From Linanthus parryae (taxonomy: Eukaryota; Streptophyta; Magnoliopsida; Ericales; Polemoniaceae): a stretch of 64,000 nucleotides of DNA. Position 1 is the stretch's first letter. Every line of letters begins with the position of its first letter. Below the pieces are notes generated by a model. It searched no databases, was not told the DNA's origin, and saw only the letters and a list, made by a program, of their open reading frames with translations. Location: NCBI GenBank assembly GCA_023055425.1, contig JALGPY010000014.1:12732501-12796500 (forward strand), given 5' to 3'. Positions 55,601 to 64,000 of the stretch are shown here, one piece after another. Both the position numbers and the translations under genes were made by a program.

Positions 55601-58600
55601 AAGCAGAGCACGAGGAGCTTTAGGCCGGAGCTTAACGTCAAGATCAAGCAGGAGATTGTCAAACTCCTAGATGCCAAGTTCATAGAGCCGAATCATCATC
55701 CCACATGGCTGGCCAACATCGTGCCAGTGGTGAAGAAGAACGGACAGCTCCGCATCTGCGTGGACTTCCGAGATCTCAACCGCTTCTGCCCTAAGGACGA
55801 TTTCCCACTGCCCAACATCGATTTGCTCATCGATTCAACAGCAGGCCATCGCATGTTCAGTTTCATGGACGGTTTCAGCGGGTACAATCAAATCAAGATG
55901 GATCCCGAAGATGCGCGGAAGACTGCATTCATCACTCCTGTAGGAGTATTCAACTACACGGTGATGCCGTTCGGCCTTAAGAACGCGGGCGCGACCTATC
56001 AGCGAGCCATGATGGCTTTATTTCACAACATGATGCACAAAGAGGTGGAATTCTACGTGGATGACCTGGTGGTTAAATCCAAGCACGAAACAGACCACCT
56101 CGCAGACCTGCGAAAGGTGTTCAATAGATGCAGGAGCTTTCAATTGAAAATGAACCCCATGAAATGTGCATTTGGGGTAACCTCAGGGAAATTCTTGGGA
56201 TGCGTGGTTCATCGCCAGGGGATCGAGCCTGACCCTGCGAAAGTATCGGCCATAACTGGCATGACGCCGCCCCATAATCAGAGTGCATTGAAGACATTTC
56301 TGGGAAAGCTATCCTATCTGCGGAGATTCATCCCAGCAATTGCCGAAATCACATGCTGTTTCAGCACTCTTCTCAAGAAGGACGCCGCGTACAACTGGGC
56401 TCCGGAGCACGAAACCGCATTCGAAAAGCTGAAGGATTTGCTTACGTCCTCAAAGATAATGATCGCGCCTCAACTGGGATCACCGCTTCTGCTATACCTG
56501 ACATCTACAAGGAGATCTATAGGAGCGCTCTTAGCTCAAGAGTATGAAGGCCAAGAGAGGCCTATCTACTACATCTCCCGCATCGTGCAGCCTGCTGAAT
56601 CGAGGTACACAGACATCGAACGTCATTGCCTTTCCTTATTCTTTGTGATAGAAAAGTTGAAGCACTATTTTGCATCACACAAAGTAGTAGTGGTCACCAA
56701 GAGCGACCCCATAAGATACTTGCTAACTCACACTACTCCGGGAGGAAGACTGGCGAAATGGTACATGACCATTTCCCAATACGATATCACATATGTGCGA
56801 CCACGAGCGATCAAGTCGCAAGCGGTAGCAGATCTGTTGGCACAGTTCCCCGATAACAGCCATGAGCCCGTGATCGAAGAAGAGCTCGAAGGCCCTGAGA
56901 TCTACGCAATCGACGTGCCCTATTGGACTCTCCACTTCGACGGTTCGTCAACCCGGAAAGGCGGAGGCATTGGGATAGTCTTGACAAAGCCAGATAGGGA
57001 AGTCATACAGATGTCCGCAAAGCTCAACTTCGCAGTCACAAACAACGAAGCGGAATACGAGGCTCTCATTGTGGGGCTCCGTGCGGCGAAAGCTTTGGAA
57101 GTAAGCAACTTAACAGTCATGGGAGATTCCAAGCTGATTGTTAAGCAAGCCTCGGGCGAATATGGTTTGAAGGAGATCAACCTCCTGTCTTATCGCACCG
57201 TAGTACAGAAGCTGATGCAACAATTCTGCGATGTGAAGTACGAGCACAAGCCCCGAGCAGACAACAGGCACGCAGACGCCTTAGCAACTCTGGGGTCTAA
57301 GGTCAGCATAGACAAGTGCCCCGCAAGGATTTCCATCGAAGTGCGAACATCGTCGGCATTGACAGAAGATGCGTGCGACGACGAACACATGGATGACGCG
57401 GACTGGCGAAAACCAATCTTGCAAGCTATTGCGAAGGGCACCAGCAACGAAAGCTGGGCACTCACAAAAGGATACTGCATCCACGACAACACCCTTTACT
57501 ACAAGGGTCCTGGGGGAATACTCATGCGATGTGTCTCCGAGCAAGAGGGACAACAGCTATTAGAAAAGATTCACCAACACGCTTGCGGAGAAAGCGAGGT
57601 GTCAATCTACAGAAAGGCTCAGAGATATGGCATTCATTGGCCAGACATGTCGACAGCTGCAGCCCTGATACAAGGGAAGTGCGACAGCTGCGCACTAATC
57701 AAAGATTCTCTACTCGTCGCCTTAATCGATGACGACACGGACTGGAGGAAGCCACTGTTCGATTTCCTCACCCAGGGCACCGTGCCCGAATCGAGAAAGG
57801 AAGCCGAAAAATTGAAAAGGAAAGCGTCTCGATATGTGGTACAGGAAAACCTACTTTGGCGAAGAGGCCACGAGGGCAACTTGCTGCGATGTCTAGACGA
57901 CAGAGAAGCACAAGAAGTCATGGACCTTTCTCATCAGGTGGAACATCAAGGAGGTGCGAAATTATGCAGACAGCTCCTCTCAATCGGATATTTCTGGTCC
58001 ACGATGGAGGTCGATTGCCGTACCAAAGTGCGACGCTGCCAGGAATGCCAATTCAAAGGGAACCTAGTGCACGCTCCTGCTGTGGATCTACATGCACTAG
58101 GGACGCCATGGCCATTTCACACATGGGCTCTGGACTTCATCGGTCCCATCCGACCGACGTCGCACGGGAATCATTTCATTCTCACCGCAACTGAGCTGTT
58201 CACCAAGTGGGTGGAAGCAATACCACTAAAGACGGCAAATGCGCTGGCTGTGGTCAACTTTATCCAAGAAAGCATCGTATGCAGGTTTGGAATCCCAAAC
58301 ACCATTCTTTCAGATAACGGTACTCCTTTTGTTAATCGCTAGGTAGCTGCGAAATTAGCGGAGTACAATGTCAGGCAGATATGTTCTACCCCTTATTACC
58401 CAAAGGGAAACGGACAAGCCGAAGCGACTAACAAGACGCTGTTGAGAATATTGAGCAAGATGGTCGCAGATGACCACAAGAAGTGGGCCGACTCTCTAAG
58501 CATAGCTCTGTGGGCCTACAGAACTTCTCCAAGGACACCCACAGGGGCCTCGCCATTTCTACTGTGTTATGGGGCCGAAGCTGTAGTACCTGCGGAGGTT

Positions 58601-58966
58601 AGAGTCAATTCGGCAAGGCTGGCCTTCCATGCACTCTATGAAAATCAACGCGATCATGACTTAGTCTTGCTGGAAGAAAAGCGAGAACAAGCCAAAAGGA
58701 CTAACAAGCGGTACCAGGAAAGAATCGCTCGCGCCTACAACAAGACAGTCCAGCGAAGGGATTTCACAGTCGGAGACTTGGTCTTGCGCGCATCTGACCA
58801 CTGTATGCGAGAAGCAACTCACCCAAAGTTCGCAGCTAATTGGGAAGGACCCTTCGAAGTCACAGAAGTCTTCGATAGTGGCTACTGCAGCATACGAAGG
58901 TTGCACGGCACAACCTCAACTCCGAGTTCAGTCAACATGCGCTGGATCAAGAAGTACTATCCCTGA
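52616..58966 (+). pseudogene. Tat-type gag-pol polyprotein, five nonsense codons
   Basis: A single frame from ATG 52616 to 58966 is interrupted at 53261-53263, 53801-53803, 54431-54433, 55226-55228 and 58340-58342. Gag has a Pro/Thr-rich N-terminus, then YKAPKWDKFEDVNGNAHEHV and WYRTLEAGSVKTWDDM. The protease has FVDGGAAVNVVPLHTLRLAG. RT has VKKNGQLRICVDFRDLN, FGLKNAGATYQRAM and FYVDD (about 56051). The first RNase H runs to about 56830. The second begins WTLHFDGSSTRKGG near 56920 and includes NNEAEYEALIVGL and ADNRHADALATLG. Two consecutive zinc-binding modules follow (see repeat entry). The integrase core has LDFIGPI, LSDNGTPF and, after the last stop, GNGQAEATNK. The C-terminus is SSVNMRWIKKYYP. 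Confidence 0.9.
57391..58065 (+). repeat. Two tandem, diverged pre-integrase zinc modules in Tat pol
   Basis: Copy 1 (about 57391-57705) reads DADWRKPILQAIAKG, NTLYYKGPGGILMRCV, IHQHACGESEVSIYRK and CDSCALIK. Copy 2 (about 57724-58065) reads DTDWRKPLFDFLTQG, ENLLWRRGHEGNLLRCLD, SHQVEHQGGAKLCRQ and CQECQ. Both follow the same plan, from DWRKP through a charged strand and (L/M)RC to H-x-H and CxxC. Copy 1 has irregular His spacing and may be degenerate. Confidence 0.7.
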
Positions 58967-59035
58967 CTTCTCTCATTTCATACGTTCTATGATAACGTTG
59001 TTTAATGTCTCATGTGGCTATGATTTACGCAATCT

Positions 59036-59116
59036 CCTCTCCCATATGAGAGGATTGCAATCTCATCTCTCCCATATGAGAGCGTTGTAATAAAAGAATT
59101 CTCCCAAATGAGAAGT
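59036..59116. repeat. Three near-palindromic CTCTCCCATATGAGAG motifs
   Basis: CTCTCCCATATGAGAG at about 59037 and 59071, and a diverged TCTCCCAAATGAGA near 59101. They lie about 70-150 bp after the pol stop, separated by ATTGCAATCTCAT-like sequence. Confidence 0.7.
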
Positions 59117-59164
59117 TCACATTTCTAGCTGTTTATGTTGCTCTATTCAGTTTGTTATTACTTT

Positions 59165-60190
59165 TAACAATGGTTTATTCGCCGCAATAGCAGCCAATGC
59201 AAATGCGATCTTAAGTGATCATCTAAGCCTATCTCTTACGATAGCAGCCAATGCATTGCGATCTTAATTGATCATCTAAGCCTATCTCTTACGATAGCAG
59301 CCAGTGCAATGCGATCTTAAGTGATCATCTAAGCCTATCTCTCACGATAGCAGCCAATGCAAACGCGATCTTAAGTGATCATCTAAGCCTATCTCTCACG
59401 ATAGCAGCCAATGCAAACGCGATCTTAAGTGATCATCTAAGCCTATCTCTTACGATAGCAGCCAATGCAATGCGATCTTAAGTGATCATCTAAGCCTATC
59501 TCTCACGATAGCAGCCAATGCAAATGCGATCTTAAGTGATCATCTAAGCCTATCTATTACGATAGCAGCCAATGCAATGCGATCTTAATTGATCATATAA
59601 GCCTATCTCTTACGATAGCAGCCTGTACAAATGCGATCTTAATTGATCATATAAGCCTATCTCTTACGATAGCAACATGTCTAAATGCGATCTTAATTGA
59701 TCACCCAAGCCTATCTGCTACGATAGCAACTTATATGCAAAGTGATTTTAGTTAATCATCTAAGCCTATCTGTTACGATAGCAGCCTGTACAAATGCGAT
59801 CTTAATTGATCATATAAGCTTATCTCTTACGATAGCAGCCTGTCTAAATGCGATCTTGATTGATCACCCAAGCCTATCTGCTACGATAGCAAGTTGTATG
59901 CAAAGTGATTTTAGTTAATCATCTAAGCCTATCTGTTACGATAGCAACTTATATGCAAAGCGATTTTACTTGATCGCTCAAGCCTATCCGTTACAATGGC
60001 AACGCATGCGCAAAATGATCTTATTAGATCTTCTAAAAGTCTATCTGTTGTGATAGCAGTTTATGTGGGAAATGATCTCAATCGATCCTAATAAAGCCTA
60101 TCTGCCATGATAGCAATTCGCACTATTTAACGATCTTGATTGATCTACTAAAGACTATCGGCCACGATAGCAACTTGCAACATTGTGAAG
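59165..60190. repeat. Tandem array, about 53-60-bp unit, roughly 18 copies
   Basis: A typical unit contains GATAGCAGCCAATGCAATGC, then GATCTTAAGTGATCATCTAA, then GCCTATCTCTTAC. The first ten or so units are nearly identical; later ones diverge and lengthen towards 60190. Each unit has two small dyads, CTATC-N6-GATAG and GATC-N6-GATC. The units are contiguous with no unique spacers. Confidence 0.9.
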
Positions 60191-61678
60191 ATGATCTTGA
60201 ATGATCCACAATGGCCAACCACAAGCCCATCTGCCGGATGGCACAGCTGCGAAGATACGATCTCGAACGATCTAGTGAAACACCCGCGAATCAATATATC
60301 GCAGATGCGAAACAATTACACAGCATTATGCAAGGCGAAATATGCCGAAACGCATGCGAAATTGTATTTTGTTGTAATGAGACAGCAGATAATACAAAAA
60401 GCTATTTATCATTACGAGTCAAATGACTTACAATTTATCTGTCTAGATAGCAGCTTACAAGCGAAAAGCTCGAATCTAACTACGCAGCCAACATGGCTTA
60501 CAATACATTCGAAAAGTAACTCACAAGCATGAAGTTACACATCGCGGGAATTCCGACTAGAAAAGGATGAACCCACCGGTTTCAACACCGGCTATGCAAC
60601 ACGCAGATCTGCGGCCAAAGATCCGTAGCAAAAGGGATGCTGCCGCGAAGAGATCAGCTTGTCATTCGCTACATCCCTAGCCGCGAAACCTGGGAAACGA
60701 TACGCCCAGGACCCCAAGGGGTGACAAAAGCCTCTGTCTGATCAAGGTAGGCGCCGGAGGAGCTTCCTGTTTCGACATATGCTACTCTGCAAAACAGGCG
60801 AAGCAGTCATTCCTCTGGTGATGGATTCCTTGTCATGTTGGACAAGGGCATTGACGAGCACCCTGAGTTTAAGAACGAAGAGGCAAAAAATCCTCCTCCA
60901 GGGATGCTGGAGGAGAATTTCGCCGTTCATTACGAGACGGTAGCACGGTCACTTCGGCGCTGCACCTCACCACGAGGCGGCCAGAAACATGACCTGCACA
61001 CATAGTACACGAAGAAATTTCTTCGAACACACATGAGATATTATCTGCATCTTCTTTATGATGGTTATAAAGAGAAATAAGCCTCATAAAGTGGATCTTG
61101 GAAACTATTTCTATAGCACAAAGCGCAAACTCAGGATTCAAAACTTGAAGTTGCCATGAATCAACGAAAAACAAGCGTTGAAGCCAGCAGTCGTAAGGAC
61201 TCACGGCAAAGCACATGTTTGGGATGAAGAACCCAAATAGCAAAGACAGGGTTTATATAGACCCTGTACAGACTCTTCGGTTGCCTAAGATGAGTCAGCA
61301 AAATTCAAAAAGAGGGTAAGTTCAATCACTTACGCCTTGAAAAGCGGTAACAATCAATTACCCTACTAAAGGCTACGACGATTCAGTTGCGTATCCTAAT
61401 AAATGACGGATGGTCATGATTCGGATGGACTTCCCAACGGAAGCGTGCTTATCTGCCGAGAAATTAGTGCGAAAATCAAGCAGAGAATCAATTGCTGATG
61501 TCATAATTGGATATGCACAGAAATATCCAATCAAATCCCGGAAAAGGGCAAAACGGGAAAATTCATTGTTCTTGTTAAAAAAAAAGAGGGGAGAAACCCT
61601 AGCAGCATTACATTAATGTTCAAGACATTACATTAATGTTCCGGCTATTTTCTTGCTATTTCTTGCAAAATTCGAAAA
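60191..61678. other. Spacer between tandem array and antisense gene
   Basis: No gene was recognised. Decayed array-like GATCTCGAACGATC motifs continue to about 60270. A GC-richer patch lies at 60540-60730. TTTATATAGACC at about 61252 could be a TATA box on either strand. This stretch should hold the 3' UTR of the antisense gene. Confidence 0.45.
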
Positions 61679-64000
61679 TCAAAGCAAATTCTTGATTAAG
61701 GAGTCTTGGGGCTCGAACTGCTCGCTCAGCTTCTCCACTTGTTTCACTTCTTGCTTCAGTAGCTCGCACCTGGCATTCATCTCATGATACAGCTTCAGAG
61801 CTTCATCAACCTTTTGCTTCTGCTGCTCCACCTTCTGCATCTCAGCTGCGAGATTCTGGTGACCGAGTTTCAAAGTTATGGCTGCGCGAATCAGCGTGAC
61901 TCTGTCCTTGAGAAACTTGAAGCCCATTCTACCTTGGACTTTGGTCACGAGATTTTGGCACATGCCACATAGCAATTCAGCACTCTGGACCGAAATGGTC
62001 GCAGGTGTAGCCGCAGACAGCTGCTCCAATATCCAAATGGCTTCAGTAAGGAACAGCCTCCTGTCAAAAGGCCCGATCTCCAGAGATCTCACAAATGATC
62101 GGGGGTAGGTCAGACGCATTCGAACCACCCAGTCTACATCGGTTTGCTTCAAACCTGAGGAGACGTCAAAAATAGGTTATGATGTCAAAACTCGCAAGCG
62201 AATAATGCGACGTGCGAACAGTAAAGCTCTACTTACCAGTTCCTTCCAGAATCTCATGAAGGGAAGGAATGCGGGCTGCCGGGTTGTTCGAAGATTGTCC
62301 TCGCTCCAAAGCTCTCCTATCAGCTGCGAGCTCCAATCTCTCGTAGTCGGGAGGAAGAGTGTAGGCCGCACCAGCTGCGACTGCATTCCCAACCTGCGAG
62401 CCCCAAATGCTCCACGCAGGAATAGGTGCCTCGGGCTCAGTCGTCGCCGGAGGCGAAGGGACAGCCGAAGTCGCTTGGCGAAGGACGCTCTCAGATGCGA
62501 GAACATCAGCAGCACTTGTCCTTCCTACCTCAGCACTAGCATGGACATCTTCATCCATCAACACAGTGTCAGCTCCAGCATCGTCGGAAAGCTCGATGAT
62601 GTCCTCAAGAGGCTCACCCGTGTGGTCAGCAGCTGCGACGGGCTTCTCGGTATGGGAGCTCGGAATTGGAACATAGGACACAGAAGGCTGACTTCTCTGC
62701 TCCAACTCTGGTTCTTCAGCATAACCTGCGACATTAAATGCGATGACATGAGGTAACTTGCGTTATAAGTTATTTTGCTATCTTTGCTAAAGCTAAGAGA
62801 AAGCACCTCCACGCGAAGGTGGGATTGAGGTATCCTCATCATACACTAAGGACGTGGAACCATGCCCTATCAGTGTGTCCTCACTAAGCAAGTCTTTAAG
62901 AGAAGCGTGACCTGGGATGCGAATAAGCCAGTCATGATTCTGCCTTAAGTTGCTAAGAGCCTAGTACGTGCGAATCACTCAAATAGTTACCTGAGGGTTC
63001 TCCGCATTTGCCTACTAACCAACGGCGAATGTCAGCCTTTGACACACCATGCTTTAACGCACCCACAATAACATCTCTATAAGTCACTGCGAGATTGAAG
63101 ATCTCACCTTTATCGCCACCTGCGATCTCTTCGAAGTCTGCTTGGACTTGCTCCAAGGCCGCTGCATCCTCTCCGGGAACCTCATCTTCCTCTTCCGCAT
63201 GAGGAGCCACTTCTTCGGGAAGCTCGTCTTCCTCGCCAACTGGACGCACTAAGTCGTCAACATGCTGCTCTTCAAGGCTCTGCTGTTTCACACGCTCGAG
63301 CTCCTCTTCCTCTCGCCGCCTTCTTCTTTCAGCAGCTTCCGCGGCTGTCTTCCGGGACTCACCAAGAACGTCCTCGCTTATGGGCTCATCTGAAATGCCA
63401 GAATGGGCATCTCTCTTTTGTCTCTTGGCCACAAGGCCACCAATGGTTTCATCATCATCATCTGCGAATACCCAATTGGTTTAAAGAAAAGAAGTGCAAA
63501 GAAGTTACGATAACGGGAAAAGAAATGCGACGGAGGTACCTCCTGATTCTTCCTCATGCATCACAACTGTTACTTCTTCTTCACCACTCGCTTGGGGCTC
63601 CCCCCTCTCTTCTTCTTCCTCTTGATTGAATGGAACAAAGGTCTCAACTGCGAGATCTTTCCGCACTTTGCTGGGCATGCGACCTTTGCCTTTGTCCTTG
63701 ATAGAAAGGGACCTCACTGGGGGAGAAGCTGGGGCATTCCTAGGGGAAGAAATCGTAATTCCCTTTTGCCTAGGTCTCTTCACTCTTGGCGCCGCAGTCG
63801 CTGGAGGAGACGGGTCATCTCCAGGAGGAGACGGAGCCGGAGGATTGTCTATCAGCGAGTCAGCAAAAGCATTCATGACCGCGCGAATCTTCATTTCGAG
63901 CTCAGGTTCCATCCTCCACGATAGCCGGAACGACTGCCCTTCTCTCCTGGTGGCAACGATGGCGTTGACCAATGACTTGGAGCGATCGCCAGATGCGAAT
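61679..64000 (-). CDS. Antisense five-exon (partial) gene inside the Tat element
   Basis: Reading on the minus strand, exons are >64000-63540, 63461-62991, 62911-62807, 62725-62237 and 62154-61679, ending in TGA. Every intron is GT-AG and interrupts a codon after its first base (phase 1), and the open frame is continuous across all four junctions. The frame is open at the window edge, so the N-terminus is missing. The protein has a Pro-rich basic stretch (VKRPRQKGITIS), long acidic runs (EEEEERGE), an Arg/Glu coiled region (AAEAAERRRRREEEELERV), a conserved-looking DWVVRMRLTYPRSFVRSLEI and a C-terminal coiled coil (AEMQKVEQQKQKVDEALKLY). I do not recognise the domain. Antisense genes between pol and the 3' LTR occur in some Tat elements; some carry a plant-mobile-domain protein, but that domain would lie outside the window. 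Confidence 0.68.

Larger units (their letters stand above)
51950..64000 (+). mobile_element. Tat-type Gypsy retrotransposon, 3' end outside the window
   Basis: Domain order gag, protease, RT, RNase H, second RNase H and integrase marks the Tat branch, whose elements carry an additional RNase H. The 5' LTR probably starts near 51950 (TGTAGATACTGC) and ends TGCACA at 52575, but without the 3' LTR this is not proved. Downstream of pol lie palindromic repeats, a long tandem array and an antisense spliced gene, the usual place for extra genes in this lineage. All breaks in the polyprotein are nonsense codons in one frame. Confidence 0.8.

Noticed and set aside
59165..60190. CRISPR array
   Set aside because: Repeats are contiguous, diverge gradually, lack unique spacers and lie in a plant retrotransposon.

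Overview
This is a piece of a plant nuclear genome, almost certainly a eudicot. It has GT-AG introns with plant-style splice sites, fragments of plant housekeeping and hormone genes (sterol-4-alpha-carboxylate 3-dehydrogenase, BTF3/NAC-beta, COI1-like F-box), a plant DC1 zinc-finger gene, and many plant transposable elements. There are no operons, ribosome binding sites or CRISPR arrays.

Layout. (1) 107-5321 is a CACTA DNA transposon with a matching 3-bp target duplication (CTT). It carries decayed pieces of at least three host genes. (2) 6293-11462 is a 12-exon gene for an Ulp1-like (C48) cysteine protease, with one in-frame stop just before the catalytic-Cys exon. It is followed by a broken GRF zinc-finger gene (11999-12317) and a frame-disrupted DC1 zinc-finger gene (12786-14564). 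(3) 14565-20467 is mostly featureless, apart from the 5' end of a Copia element (17494-18052) and a faint DC1 remnant. (4) 20468-51715 is one minus-strand L1-type LINE cut into three pieces by two nested LTR retrotransposons. A minus-strand chromovirus-like Gypsy element sits at 21926-39797 (TSD GTGAG) and a plus-strand Copia element at 40863-49369 (TSD GATAT). The Gypsy has the unusual form LTR-internal-LTR-internal-LTR. (5) From about 51950 to the window end runs a plus-strand Tat-type Gypsy element with gag, protease, RT, two RNase H domains and integrase. After its pol gene come a ~53-bp tandem array and a five-exon gene on the opposite strand that leaves the window.

Main points of interest. 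The middle LTR of the tandem Gypsy is a mosaic: its left part carries the right LTR's variants and its right part the left LTR's, as unequal LTR-LTR crossing-over predicts. Each Gypsy internal region encodes an extra ORF whose N-terminus closely resembles the histone H3 tail and whose C-terminus is very acidic, in an element whose pol ends in a chromodomain-like segment. The Tat element carries a spliced antisense gene and two consecutive zinc-binding modules before its integrase core. The CACTA element is a multi-gene transduplicate.

Limits: boundaries given as exact rest on matching target duplications, LTR termini or splice signals read by eye. Family names come from recognising motifs, not from database searches. 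No element-wide divergence was computed.
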